Source: Thiocystis violacea
GTDB taxonomy: Bacteria; Pseudomonadota; Gammaproteobacteria; Chromatiales; Chromatiaceae
Reading direction: 5' to 3'
Length of the DNA stretch: 64,000 bases
Assembly: GCF_016583565.1 (NCBI RefSeq)
Contig: NZ_NRRF01000017.1
Location: 17,684 to 81,683 of the forward strand
In this document: positions 27,160-36,524 of the stretch, piece after piece
How positions within the stretch are numbered: position 1 is the first letter of the stretch
Layout of the letters: the number at the start of each line of letters is the position of its first letter
Translations under genes and position numbers: made by a program
The notes under the pieces: model-generated
The model's database searches: none
The model's input: only the letters and a program-made list of their open reading frames with translations
Told to the model about the DNA's origin: nothing

Positions 27160-29571
27160 ATGACGGATGAGGATCGAGTGGAGAACGAAAGCGAGAATGC
27201 GGGCGAAGAGAACGCGCGCGAGGAGGGCGAACTGATCCAGCTCGCCCGGGCGAACGACGTACTGCCCACGGATATCCACATCCTGCCCGTCGCGTCCCGC
27301 CCGTTCTTTCCAGGCCAGGCCGTGCCCCTCATGATGGACGCCGAGCACTGGGCGTCAACGATGAAAGCGGTCGCGGAGACCGATCACAAGATCCTGGGTG
27401 TCATCCTGGTCGATAGCGAGACCTCCGAAGAGGCGACGACCGAGAACTTCTATCCGATCGGCACCGCCTGTCGCGTGCATCGCATCCACCAGCAGGACGG
27501 CCACCTCCAAGTTCTGGTGGAATGTCTGCAGCGTTTCCGCCTCAGCAGCTGGGTCAGCAAGGCGGTGCCTTTCCGCGCGTGCGTCTCCTACCTGCCGGAG
27601 CCCGACGCCTCGCCCGACAGCGGCGTCAAGGCCTATGCCATGGCGGTCATCAATACCATCAAGGAGCTGCTGCCGCTCAATCCCCTCTATGTCGAGGAGC
27701 TACGCGTCTTCCTGGATCGCTTCGGTCCCGATGATCCCTCGCATCTGGCCGATTTCGCGGCCAGCCTCACGACCTCCTCCAAGGAACAGCTGCAAGAGGT
27801 CCTGGAGATTCTGCCGCTGCTGCAGCGCATGGAAAAGGTGCTGGTGCTGCTGAACAATGAGCTGGAGCTCGCCCGCGCCCAGCAGAAGATCCGTCGCACC
27901 GTCGAGGAGAAGATGCACAAGCAGCAGCGCGAGTTCTTCTTGCGCGAGCAGCTGAAGGCCATCCAGAAAGAGCTCGGGATCGCCAAGGACGACCGCACCG
28001 CCGAGATCGACAAGTTCCGCGCGCGAATCGAGACGCTGACCCTGAGCGAGCAGGCGCTCAAGCGGGTGGAGGAAGAGCTGGAGAAGATGGGGATCCTGGA
28101 GACGGGGTCTCCGGAATACTCGGTGACGCGCAACTATCTCGACTGGATCACCCTCTTGCCCTGGGGCAAGCACTCCGAGGACAAGCTCGATCTCAAGCGC
28201 GCCCGCCGCGTCCTGGATCGCGACCACTACGGCCTGGAGGACGTCAAGAAGCGCATCCTGGAGTTCCTCGCCGTCGGCATTCACAAGGGCGAGATCGCCG
28301 GCTCCATCATCCTGCTCGTCGGCCCTCCCGGTGTCGGCAAGACCTCCATCGGTCACTCGATCGCCGACGCCCTGGGTCGCCGCTTCTACCGCTTCTCGGT
28401 GGGCGGCATCCGCGACGAGGCGGAGATCAAGGGCCACCGCCGCACCTATATCGGCGCCATGCCCGGCAAGTTCCTGCAGTCCATGAAGGATGCCGGCACC
28501 GCCAATCCGGTCCTCATGCTCGACGAGATCGACAAGATCGGCGCCTCCTACCACGGCGATCCGGCCTCGGCCCTGCTCGAAGTGCTTGACCCGGAGCAGA
28601 ACGCCGACTTCCTCGATCACTACCTGGATCTGCGCTTCGACCTCTCGAAGGTGCTCTTCGTCTGCACGGCAAACCAGCTCGACAGCATTCCCGGACCGCT
28701 GCTCGACCGCATGGAGGTCATCAAGCTGTCGGGATACATCGCCGAAGAGAAGCTGCAGATCGCTAAGAAATACCTGCTGCCCCGCCAGATCGACAGGGCG
28801 GGGCTCGGCAAGAAGGCGGTCAAGCTGGACACCAAGACGCTGCGCGCCCTCATCGAAGGCTACGCGCGGGATGCCGGTGTGCGCCGACTGGAGAAGCAGC
28901 TCGGCAAGATCGTCCGCAAGATCGCGGTGCGCATGCTGGAGGGCGAAGAGACGCCCATCACCGTGACCGGCGCCGATCTCAAGGACTACCTCGGCAGCCC
29001 GGTGTTCCGCGACGAGCGCAAGCTCTCGGGCCCTGGCGTTGTCACGGGCCTCGCCTGGACCGCCATGGGCGGCGCCACGCTCTCGATCGAGGCGGCCCGC
29101 ACCCACAGCTTTAACCGCGGCTTCAAGCTGACCGGGCAGCTCGGCGACGTCATGAAGGAATCGGCCGAGATCGCCTACGGTTATCTGGTCAGTCACGCGA
29201 CCGAGTTCGGCGCGGATCCGGCCTTCTTCGAGAAGTCATTCATCCACGTCCATGTTCCGGCCGGGGCGACACCCAAGGATGGCCCGTCCGCGGGTGTCAC
29301 CATCACCTCGGCGCTGCTTTCGCTTGCCCGCAACGAGCCGGTGCGGCGCATCGCCATGACAGGCGAGATCACGCTGACAGGGGAGGTCTTCCCGGTCGGC
29401 GGCATCCGCGAGAAGCTCATCGCCGCGCGGCGCGCCGGTATCAAGGAGATCATCCTGCCGGAGGACAATCGGGGCGATTTCGACGAAGTACCCGAGCATG
29501 TCCGCAAGGGTCTGAAGGTGCACTTCGCGTCGCGTTACGAGGATGTGCTGCCGCTGCTCTTTCAGCGCTGA
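27160..29571 (+). CDS. lon: ATP-dependent protease Lon
   Basis: This is 803 residues from MTDEDRVENESENAG, with an AGG site 8 bases upstream; a frame 60 bases longer is unlikely. The N-terminal substrate-binding domain (HILPVASRPFFPGQAVPL onward) is followed by a coiled coil. The AAA+ module has Walker A GPPGVGKT (about 388-395) and Walker B VLMLDEIDKI. The protease domain has catalytic Ser710 in DGPSAG and Lys752 in GGIREKLIAA. It degrades damaged and regulatory proteins. The family usually starts with an acidic tail, present here as ENESENAGEENAREEGE. Confidence 0.96.
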   Translation: MTDEDRVENESENAGEENAREEGELIQLARANDVLPTDIHILPVASRPFFPGQAVPLMMDAEHWASTMKAVAETDHKILGVILVDSETSEEATTENFYPIGTACRVHRIHQQDGHLQVLVECLQRFRLSSWVSKAVPFRACVSYLPEPDASPDSGVKAYAMAVINTIKELLPLNPLYVEELRVFLDRFGPDDPSHLADFAASLTTSSKEQLQEVLEILPLLQRMEKVLVLLNNELELARAQQKIRRTVEEKMHKQQREFFLREQLKAIQKELGIAKDDRTAEIDKFRARIETLTLSEQALKRVEEELEKMGILETGSPEYSVTRNYLDWITLLPWGKHSEDKLDLKRARRVLDRDHYGLEDVKKRILEFLAVGIHKGEIAGSIILLVGPPGVGKTSIGHSIADALGRRFYRFSVGGIRDEAEIKGHRRTYIGAMPGKFLQSMKDAGTANPVLMLDEIDKIGASYHGDPASALLEVLDPEQNADFLDHYLDLRFDLSKVLFVCTANQLDSIPGPLLDRMEVIKLSGYIAEEKLQIAKKYLLPRQIDRAGLGKKAVKLDTKTLRALIEGYARDAGVRRLEKQLGKIVRKIAVRMLEGEETPITVTGADLKDYLGSPVFRDERKLSGPGVVTGLAWTAMGGATLSIEAARTHSFNRGFKLTGQLGDVMKESAEIAYGYLVSHATEFGADPAFFEKSFIHVHVPAGATPKDGPSAGVTITSALLSLARNEPVRRIAMTGEITLTGEVFPVGGIREKLIAARRAGIKEIILPEDNRGDFDEVPEHVRKGLKVHFASRYEDVLPLLFQR

Positions 29572-29634
29572 GCGGCCTCCGCGGGAGATTCTGTCACGTG
29601 CCGCGCACCGCCAGGCTCGGCGGGCGCGCAAGCC

Positions 29635-30339
29635 TCAGGCCAATCCCTCGACGCGAGCCCCTTGTCGGCGGTAGCCGACGCCTGCCAGTCCGAGGAGTGC
29701 TGAGCCGAACAGCCAGACGGCGGCCGGGATGGGCACGGCCGAGAACTGGATGTCACCGATGGCGCCGGAGCCGGCCAGATGGAGCTCGAAGGAAGTGACG
29801 CGAGCATCCGTGAACACCAAATGCTCATACCGATTCCGCCTGCAACCCGAGCCGCAACTGACATCTTCCGAATTACCTAAGGAGACGGTCCTGAGCAAGC
29901 CAGTCTCATCGAAGAGCTTGATGATACTGCCGGCGTTCATGTCGAAGACATTCAGGCTTTCGAGAGTCACCTTTTCGCCGAAGACGATGCTTAAGATGCC
30001 ACCTCCCGCAAAGTCGTTGGGTACGGTCGCTCTCGAGTCCTGAATGATGAGCACATTGCCAGGGCGATAGGACTCGATTGCAGTGGTGCCGATTCTGTCG
30101 AATGGCGCCCCCAAATCGGTGTCGTTGCCGGTCGGCGAATTCGTGTTGAACACCCAGGCTTCGCCCTTCCCGCCAGTTGCGGAAATCGAGACGTTGGTCA
30201 CCGCAGTGGTGATGCTGGTGATGCTCGTTTTCGTCGGGAGCCCCGCGAAATCGATGGTCGCCGCCAAGGCGTTGCCCATCCCGAGCAACAGCAGCCCTGC
30301 CAGGCCGCTCTTGAGGAATTGGTTGCGTATCGTTGCCAT
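29635..30339 (-). CDS. PEP-CTERM sorting-domain (VPxPA type) secreted protein
   Basis: This 234-residue protein has an N-terminal signal peptide (GLAGLLLLGMGNALA), a beta-rich middle, and a C-terminal sorting signal. The signal is AVPIPAAVWLFGSALLGLAG followed by YRRQ, i.e. a Pro-containing box, a helix and a basic stop. The C-terminus runs nine residues past the arginines (QGARVEGLA), longer than usual. Exosortase should cleave at the VPIPA box and anchor or release the protein at the envelope. A sigma-54 promoter match lies 66-81 bases upstream; GGAG sits 8 bases before the ATG. Confidence 0.88.
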   Translation of the reverse strand: MATIRNQFLKSGLAGLLLLGMGNALAATIDFAGLPTKTSITSITTAVTNVSISATGGKGEAWVFNTNSPTGNDTDLGAPFDRIGTTAIESYRPGNVLIIQDSRATVPNDFAGGGILSIVFGEKVTLESLNVFDMNAGSIIKLFDETGLLRTVSLGNSEDVSCGSGCRRNRYEHLVFTDARVTSFELHLAGSGAIGDIQFSAVPIPAAVWLFGSALLGLAGVGYRRQGARVEGLA

Positions 30340-30404
30340 GGGCTTCTCCAGGAGTTGTCCGCTTCCGCCGGGTCGGTTGACCCTGCCTTGGCGTGACGGT
30401 GATG

Positions 30405-30420
30405 AGCAGGTGGTTTGCCA
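30405..30420 (-). promoter_or_regulatory. Sigma-54 (-24/-12) promoter match for the PEP-CTERM gene
   Basis: The minus strand reads TGGCAAACCACCTGCT. The invariant GG and GC are 12 bases apart (first G to G), and 13 of 16 positions fit TGGCACGnnnnTTGCW. A start about 12 bases on would give a leader of roughly 55 bases before the ATG at 30339. PEP-CTERM genes in other proteobacteria are known to depend on RpoN with PrsK/PrsR. Confidence 0.6.
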
Positions 30421-30928
30421 GTTTAATGCAAAGTTGATGCCGGAGATGGGGTTTTCGGCTCGGGTACGCTCCGTGCGGCTGAAAAATGATTTTTATCAGC
30501 GAATTGCAATCTTTCTGCATGCGGGTCGCCGCGCTGGGTCAGCAAGAATCCTTGGCTCCAGCTGGCTTGGGGGCGTCGCACTTTAGAGACAGAGTCACAG
30601 CCTGGAGCCGATCACCCGTTCACGCCAGAGCCTCAGTGCTTCTCAGGCGATCAGTGCTTCTCAGGCGAGCGGCGCCTGACCCAGGACTCGGCGGTCAGTG
30701 ATCTCGGCGGGTGGGCGCGATCGCGTGGCCGATTGCGCCGGAAGGTCGGTAGATCCTGTTCGAGAGTTCAGCGACCCGACCGCAACAGGCTGTCAGGGTC
30801 GCCGGATATGCCAGAGTGGCGGCTTCCCCGGTCTGGGGGGATGGCTTGGCTGTCCGCCAGCTCGGCGGAGCGGCAGCGGTCAGCTCTGGGGCTCGCGGAT
30901 GCGAGACCCCAGTGGTTTCAGATCCTGA
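30421..30928. other. Gap upstream of the PEP-CTERM gene, with an 18-bp tandem duplication
   Basis: These roughly 510 bases between same-strand genes contain no convincing gene. A perfect 18-bp direct duplication (TCAGTGCTTCTCAGGCGA) lies at 30633-30650 and 30651-30668. Any enhancer for the sigma-54 promoter would be expected in this region; no clear inverted repeat was picked out. Confidence 0.5.
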
Positions 30929-31843
30929 TCAGCACTTGAGCTCTTCAAGACAGTCCGCGAGCGACACTCTCCAGTCCGGCATGCTCAGGCCGAAGGTCTC
31001 TTGGAAACGCCGATTGTTGAGCACCGAGAACATCGGCCGCTTGGCCGGCGCCTGATACTCCGACGAGGGGATCGGGATCAGCTTCGCGGGGCTCCCGCTC
31101 GCCTCCAGGATGGCGCGGGCAAAACCATACCAGCTGACTTCACCCGATCCGGTCAGATGATAGAGGCCACCGACCTGGTCGAGATCGAGATCGCCGCGCA
31201 TGACGCGATAGAGCACCTGCGCGGTGACCTCCGCGAGCATCCGGCTCCAGGTCGGCGAGCCGATCTGGTCGTCGACCACCCGCAGCTCTTCGCGCTCCTG
31301 AAAGAGCCGCCGCATGGTCAGCAGGAAGTTGGCGCCGCGCGCGCCATAGACCCAGCTGGTGCGGAAGATGAGCGCCTTGGCGCCGGATTCCAGCAGCGCG
31401 CGCTCGCCGCCGAGCTTGGTCTCGCCGTAGACGTTCAAGGGGTCCGGGGTGTCGTTTTCCGTGTAGGCGCGACCGAGCGTGCCGGAGAAGACGAAGTCCG
31501 TGGAGTAGTGGATCACCGGCACGCCGGACTGGGCCGCCAGCGCGCCGAGCTCGCCGAGCGCATCGGCGTTGATGCGGCGCGCCGTCTCCAGGTCCTTTTC
31601 CGCCTTGTCGACCGCGGTGTAGGCGGCCGCGTTGATGATGGCGTCCGGCTCCGTGTCCTTGACCAGACGGGCGAGCGAATCGGCATTCATGAGGTCGATG
31701 ACCGGACCGCATTCGCCCTCCAGTGAGGCGGCGACCACGTCGCCCAGGCAGGCAAGCGTGCGGCGCAGCTCCCAGCCCACCTGGCCGTTGGAGCCGATCA
31801 GCAAGAGACGTGGCCGGGCGCCGGCCGCCATTCGTTGACTCAT
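30929..31843 (-). CDS. rfbD: dTDP-4-dehydrorhamnose reductase
   Basis: This 304-residue short-chain dehydrogenase/reductase catalyses the last step to dTDP-L-rhamnose. It has the NAD(P)-binding LLLIGSNGQVGWEL near residue 13, INAAAYTAVDKAE, YSTDFVFSG, the catalytic region YGETKLGGERAL (Tyr and Lys) and FRTSWVYG. It overlaps rfbC by 4 bases (ATGA), and the operon order is rfbB-rfbA-rfbC-rfbD. Confidence 0.95.
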   Translation of the reverse strand: MSQRMAAGARPRLLLIGSNGQVGWELRRTLACLGDVVAASLEGECGPVIDLMNADSLARLVKDTEPDAIINAAAYTAVDKAEKDLETARRINADALGELGALAAQSGVPVIHYSTDFVFSGTLGRAYTENDTPDPLNVYGETKLGGERALLESGAKALIFRTSWVYGARGANFLLTMRRLFQEREELRVVDDQIGSPTWSRMLAEVTAQVLYRVMRGDLDLDQVGGLYHLTGSGEVSWYGFARAILEASGSPAKLIPIPSSEYQAPAKRPMFSVLNNRRFQETFGLSMPDWRVSLADCLEELKC

Positions 31844-32406
31844 GAGTAATCCTCGAGGCCGGGGAGTCGCTCCACCGGGATGTCTTTGAGGCAGCGTGCG
31901 CCGCTGTCTTTCTGGGAGAGCTCCGGCGTGCCGTCGAGCGGCCAGTCGATGCCGATGTCGGGGTCGTCCCAGCGCACGCTGAATTCGTTCTCCGGGCTGT
32001 AGTAGTCGGTGTTCTTGTAGACGAAGAGGGCGGTCTCGGCCGTGACCAGAAAGCCGTGCGCGAAGCCTGGCGGGACCCAGAGCTGGCGCTTATTCTCGCC
32101 GGACAGGGTCACGCCGACCCAGCGTCCGAAGTGGGGCGAGCCGCGTCGGATGTCGACGGCGACGTCGAAGACCTCGCCGGTCAGAACCTGCACCAGCTTA
32201 CCCTGCGCGCGCGGATGTTGGATGTGCAGCCCACGCAGGACGCCCTTGCGCGAGAAGGATTGATTGTCCTGCACCATGGGCTGGGGAATGCCCAGCTCGG
32301 CGTAGCTGCTGGAGCGGAAGCTTTCCAGGAAGTAGCCGCGCTCGTCGCCCCAGACCTTGGGCTCGATGATGAGCACGCCAGGGATCGCGGTCTCGATCAC
32401 CCTCAT
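31840..32406 (-). CDS. rfbC: dTDP-4-dehydrorhamnose 3,5-epimerase
   Basis: This is 188 residues from [16 protein letters not shown]. The cupin-fold epimerase has [10 protein letters not shown], the [18 protein letters not shown] substrate segment, [16 protein letters not shown] with the catalytic region, and [10 protein letters not shown]. It starts by overlapping the rfbA stop (ATGA). A longer frame upstream is only the antisense-like overlap with rfbA and is not used. Confidence 0.96.
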   Translation of the reverse strand: MRVIETAIPGVLIIEPKVWGDERGYFLESFRSSSYAELGIPQPMVQDNQSFSRKGVLRGLHIQHPRAQGKLVQVLTGEVFDVAVDIRRGSPHFGRWVGVTLSGENKRQLWVPPGFAHGFLVTAETALFVYKNTDYYSPENEFSVRWDDPDIGIDWPLDGTPELSQKDSGARCLKDIPVERLPGLEDYS

Positions 32407-33284
32407 AGCGATCCCCGCCGCAGCAGGCCGAGCAGATAGTCGCCATAGCCGCTCTTCCGCAGCTCTGTCGCCATGGCCCGCAGCTGCGCCTCGTCGATCC
32501 AGCCATTGAAGAAGGCGACCTCCTCCGGGCAGCAGATCTTCAGGCCCTGGCGTTTCTCGATGGTCTCGATGAACTGGCCGGCCTGCATCAGGGACTCGTG
32601 AGTCCCGGTGTCCAGCCAGGCCGTGCCGCGACCGATGCGCTCCAGCACCAGCTCGCCTCGATGGAGATAGCAATTGTTCAGGTCGGTGATCTCCAGCTCG
32701 CCGCGCGGGGAGGGCGTGAGCGTCTCGGCGAGCTCACAGGCCTTGCCGTCGTAAAAATAGATGCCGGTCACTGCCCAGTTCGATTTCGGCGCGGTGGGCT
32801 TCTCCTCAATGCTGACCACCTTGCCGGCGGCATCGAATTCCGCGACGCCGTAACGCTGCGGATCGGACACGTAATAGCCGAACACGGTCGCGCCGTGCGC
32901 GCGCGCACTCGCGGCCTTGAGCTGCGTCACCAGGCCATGACCGTAGAAGATGTTGTCGCCCAGGACGAGACAGGAGGGTGAGTCGCCGACAAAGTCCGCG
33001 CCGATGAGGAAGGCCTGCGCCAGCCCGCCCGGATGCGGCTGCTCGGCGTAGCTCAGGGACAGGCCCCATTGAGCGCCGTCCCCCAGCAAGGACTGAAACA
33101 TCGGCAGATCCTGCGGTGTCGAGATGATCAGGATCTCGCGAATCCCCGCCAGCATGAGCGTGGACAGCGGATAGTAGATCATCGGCTTGTCGTAGACCGG
33201 GAGCAGCTGCTTGCTGATCGACCGGGTCAGCGGGTAGAGCCGCGTGCCGGAGCCGCCCGCCAGGATGATGCCTTTTCGATTCAT
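32403..33284 (-). CDS. rfbA: Glucose-1-phosphate thymidylyltransferase
   Basis: This 293-residue enzyme makes dTDP-glucose from dTTP and glucose-1-phosphate. Signature stretches are [16 protein letters not shown] (nucleotide binding, residues 5-20), [29 protein letters not shown], and [18 protein letters not shown]. The full length is as in E. coli RmlA. It follows rfbB by 15 bases. Confidence 0.97.
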   Translation of the reverse strand: MNRKGIILAGGSGTRLYPLTRSISKQLLPVYDKPMIYYPLSTLMLAGIREILIISTPQDLPMFQSLLGDGAQWGLSLSYAEQPHPGGLAQAFLIGADFVGDSPSCLVLGDNIFYGHGLVTQLKAASARAHGATVFGYYVSDPQRYGVAEFDAAGKVVSIEEKPTAPKSNWAVTGIYFYDGKACELAETLTPSPRGELEITDLNNCYLHRGELVLERIGRGTAWLDTGTHESLMQAGQFIETIEKRQGLKICCPEEVAFFNGWIDEAQLRAMATELRKSGYGDYLLGLLRRGSL

Positions 33285-33299
33285 TCCGGTCTCCTTCCC

Positions 33300-34361
33300 T
33301 CAGGACGCTGCCGCGCCCAGTCGCTCGCCCAGATAGCTGCCGTCCATGACGCGCTGGCACCAGGCTGGATTCTCAAGATACCAAGTCACCGTGCGACGCA
33401 TCCCCGACTCGAAGGTCTCCCGAGGCTCCCAACCCAGCTCGCGCTTGAGCTTGGTTGCGTCGATGGCATAGCGTCGATCATGCCCCGGTCGATCGGGCAC
33501 GAAGCTCTTGAGTTCGGTGTGGGGGCGATGCAAGGCGTCGGGCAGCAGCTCGTCAAGCAGGGCGCAGAGCGTATCCACGACCTCAAGGTTGGTCCGCTCG
33601 CTGTTGCCGCCGACGTTGTAGACCTCGCCCGGCGCGCCGGCTTCCAGCACCCGCCAGATGGCCCGGCAGTGATCCATGACGTAGAGCCAGTCGCGAATGT
33701 TGCCGCCGTCACCGTAAATCGGCAGCGGCTCGCCGCGCTGCGCCTTGAGGATCATCAGCGGGATCAGCTTCTCGGGGAACTGGTAAGGGCCGTAGTTGTT
33801 CGAGCAGTTCGTGGTGACCACCGGCAGACCGTAGGTATGAAACCAGGCACGCACCAGGTGATCCGATGCCGCCTTCGAGGCGGAGTACGGGGAGTTGGGG
33901 GCGTAGGCCGTGGTCTCTGTGAAGAGTCCGGTCGGACCGAGCGAGCCGTACACCTCATCGGTCGAGACATGCAGGAAGCGAAAGCGATCCCGCGCGCCGC
34001 CCGAGCGCTTTGCCCAATGCTCACGGGCGCAGTCGAGCAGGTTGAAGGTCCCGACCACATTGGTCTGAATGAACTCACCTGGCCCGTCGATCGAGCGGTC
34101 GACATGACTCTCGGCGGCGAAGTTGACGACGGCATCGACCTCATGCTCGGCGAGCAACTGGCTCACCAGCGCGCGGTCGGCGATGTCTCCCTGGACGAAG
34201 ACATGACGCGGGTTGTCCCGCAGATCGGCCAGGGTGTCCAGGTTGCCGGCGTAGGTCAGGAGATCCAGGTTGACCACGCGGACATCGGCGGCGTCCAGGA
34301 CGTAATGGACGAAGTTGCCGCCGATGAAGCCGGCGCCGCCAGTGACGAGTAAGGTGCGCAT
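33300..34361 (-). CDS. rfbB: dTDP-glucose 4,6-dehydratase
   Basis: This is 353 residues from [23 protein letters not shown] precedes the ATG. The extended SDR has the NAD motif [28 protein letters not shown] and the active-site [30 protein letters not shown] and [15 protein letters not shown] follow. It is the first enzyme committed to rhamnose after RmlA and heads the rfbBACD operon. The ssb stop is 22 bases upstream, so read-through is possible. Confidence 0.97.
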   Translation of the reverse strand: MRTLLVTGGAGFIGGNFVHYVLDAADVRVVNLDLLTYAGNLDTLADLRDNPRHVFVQGDIADRALVSQLLAEHEVDAVVNFAAESHVDRSIDGPGEFIQTNVVGTFNLLDCAREHWAKRSGGARDRFRFLHVSTDEVYGSLGPTGLFTETTAYAPNSPYSASKAASDHLVRAWFHTYGLPVVTTNCSNNYGPYQFPEKLIPLMILKAQRGEPLPIYGDGGNIRDWLYVMDHCRAIWRVLEAGAPGEVYNVGGNSERTNLEVVDTLCALLDELLPDALHRPHTELKSFVPDRPGHDRRYAIDATKLKRELGWEPRETFESGMRRTVTWYLENPAWCQRVMDGSYLGERLGAAAS

Positions 34362-34383
34362 CGCGTCCTCGAGGATCCTTGTC

Positions 34384-34893
34384 TCAGAAGGGAATATCGT
34401 CGTCGAAATCGGCAGACCCGCCGAAGCCGCCCGACTGCGCCGGTGGAGCCTCATTGACGCCGCCGCTGGGCGCCGGACGCTGACCGCCGCCGCGGGACTG
34501 CGGAGCAGGTGCGTCATCGAAGGGCACTGAAGACCCCATGCCGCCGCCCTGGCGGCTGTCGAGCATCTGCATGGTGCCATTGATGTCGACGACCACTTCC
34601 GTGCTGTAGCGGTCCTGGCCGTCCTGGGTCTGCCACTTGCGCGTGCGCAGCTTGCCCTCGACGTAGATCTTGGAGCCCTTACGCAGGTACTGCTTGACGA
34701 TCTCCGCGATCTTCCCGAAGAAGACGACGTTGTGCCACTCCGTGCGCTCCTGCTTCTCGCCGGTGTTGCGATCCTTCCAGGTCTCACTGGTCGCGATTCG
34801 GATATTGGCCACCGCATCGCCGCTCGGCATGTAACGCACTTCGGGATCGGCCCCGAGATTGCCGATCAGAATCACCTTGTTCACTCCCGCCAT
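34384..34893 (-). CDS. ssb: Single-stranded DNA-binding protein
   Basis: This is 169 residues from [19 protein letters not shown], with GGAGG close upstream. An OB-fold occupies residues 1-112 ([33 protein letters not shown]). A Gly/Pro/Ala-rich disordered linker and the acidic C-terminal tip DFDDDIPF follow, the tip recruiting repair and replication partners. It neighbours uvrA with an MFS gene between, a gene order common in gammaproteobacteria. Confidence 0.97.
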   Translation of the reverse strand: MAGVNKVILIGNLGADPEVRYMPSGDAVANIRIATSETWKDRNTGEKQERTEWHNVVFFGKIAEIVKQYLRKGSKIYVEGKLRTRKWQTQDGQDRYSTEVVVDINGTMQMLDSRQGGGMGSSVPFDDAPAPQSRGGGQRPAPSGGVNEAPPAQSGGFGGSADFDDDIPF

Positions 34894-34969
34894 ATCTTCC
34901 TCCCGCCCCACGCCATGCTGGGACGATCAATCGCTCACTGAAAAAACGCTAGCCGCGCCGCACTTCCTG

Positions 34970-36409
34970 TCAGGCATTGGCCGAAGAAAAGGTCTGCAAT
35001 CTTGCCCAATCGAGCTGACGACTGTCCACTTTGAGGTAGGCCACGCCTTCATCGATCGCGATCACCGCCTCCTTGACGCCGGGCACCGCAAGCAGACGCT
35101 GCTCCAGCCCGTAGACGTCGCCCTCCGGCGCGTCCCCCAGGGAGAGCACATGCCGCGTCAGGTTCTCGGGGATGGTCATCGTCATCACGAGCCCAACCCA
35201 GACCGCGCAAGTCAAGGCCCCGACCAGATAGACCGCATCGGCGCCGAAACTCTCATGCGCCACGCCGCCCAGGAGTCCGCCCAGAAAGGCCCCGACGAAC
35301 TGCGAGCTTGAGAACACGCCCATCGCGGTTCCCTTGGCGCCGGCCTTCGCGGCCTTGGAGACCAGCGAAGGCAGCACGGCCTCAAGCAGATTGAAGATCG
35401 TGAAGACGACGATGAGCAGGATCCCGACGCCCCACAGCGAACTGTTCAGCGCGAAGAAGCCCAGCATGGACAGACCCAGCACGAGCACCGACCCGGTGAG
35501 GACTTCCCGCACCTTGCCAAGGCGCTCCGCCATGATGATGAAAGGCACCATGGCGACGATGGCCAGCAGCACGGCCGGTAGATAGATGATCCAGTGATCG
35601 GCCAGCGGCAGCCCGGCATCCTGGATGGACAGCGGCAGCACCACGAAGAGGCTGACCATGGTCAGATGCAGCATGAAGATCGCCAGATCGAGCCGCAGCA
35701 GGGTCGGATTCCGCACCACGCCGGATAGCTGACTCATCACCGGCTGGGCATCGCGGTGGATCCGCGAGCGCTCGGGGTCCGGCACCACATAGGCCAGCAC
35801 CAGCATGCCGATGACCGCCAGCAGCCCGGTCAGCCAGAAGATGCCCGAGATGCCGATCCAGCGGGACAGGGCCGGCCCGAGCACCAGTGCCGCGGCGAAG
35901 GAGAGCGCGACGCTGATGCCGATCGCGGCCATCCCTTTGGTGCGCACCTCGTCGCGCGTTAGATCGGCTGTCAAGGCGATGATGGCGGCCGCGATCGCCC
36001 CGCTGCCCTGCAGCACGCGACCGAGAATGACCCCCTGGATGCTGTCCGCCATGGCTGCGACGCAGCTCCCGAGCATGAAGAGCACCAGCCCGCCGTAGAT
36101 GACCGGCTTGCGTCCAATGCGATCGGACAGGAGTCCAAGCGGAATCTGGAACAAGGCCTGCGTGAGTCCGTAAGCACCGATGGCCAGACCGACCAGAATG
36201 GGGGTCGATCCGGGCAAATTGTGCGCATAGATCGCAAGCACCGGAAGCACCATGAAGAGCCCGAGCATGCGCGTGGAGAAGATGACCGCGAGCCCGGCCG
36301 CGGCACGGCGCTCGCTCGGCAGCAGCGGAATGCGGGGAATCTCTGGCTGGGGTCTGTCTGTCTGTGTCACGGCCAACGGCCTTTGCGTCTTGAAGGCGAA
36401 GCTTCGCAT
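34970..36409 (-). CDS. MFS transporter with C-terminal YAM domain (YajR-like)
   Basis: This is 479 residues from [14 protein letters not shown]. Twelve helices carry the MFS motif [14 protein letters not shown]. The last about 70 residues form a ferredoxin-like cytosolic domain ([31 protein letters not shown] as [18 protein letters not shown]), matching the YAM domain of E. coli YajR. It is likely a proton-coupled efflux pump of unknown substrate. The gene lies between ssb and the divergent uvrA. Confidence 0.9.
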   Translation of the reverse strand: MRSFAFKTQRPLAVTQTDRPQPEIPRIPLLPSERRAAAGLAVIFSTRMLGLFMVLPVLAIYAHNLPGSTPILVGLAIGAYGLTQALFQIPLGLLSDRIGRKPVIYGGLVLFMLGSCVAAMADSIQGVILGRVLQGSGAIAAAIIALTADLTRDEVRTKGMAAIGISVALSFAAALVLGPALSRWIGISGIFWLTGLLAVIGMLVLAYVVPDPERSRIHRDAQPVMSQLSGVVRNPTLLRLDLAIFMLHLTMVSLFVVLPLSIQDAGLPLADHWIIYLPAVLLAIVAMVPFIIMAERLGKVREVLTGSVLVLGLSMLGFFALNSSLWGVGILLIVVFTIFNLLEAVLPSLVSKAAKAGAKGTAMGVFSSSQFVGAFLGGLLGGVAHESFGADAVYLVGALTCAVWVGLVMTMTIPENLTRHVLSLGDAPEGDVYGLEQRLLAVPGVKEAVIAIDEGVAYLKVDSRQLDWARLQTFSSANA

Positions 36410-36524
36410 AATAGCAGCTTGGCCCGAGCGGCAGCAGCGCCCACTCTTCTCGCGACCTTCGCCAAGGCTGTTCCGCATCCATTCTCAGGCCGTCGCCTCC
36501 AGCCCCGCAGACCCCGGCAGCATC

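Noticed and set aside
30633..30668. 18-bp duplication as an enhancer pair for the sigma-54 promoter
   Set aside because: Units are direct, contiguous and not palindromic, unlike typical enhancer-binding sites; listed only as a repeat.
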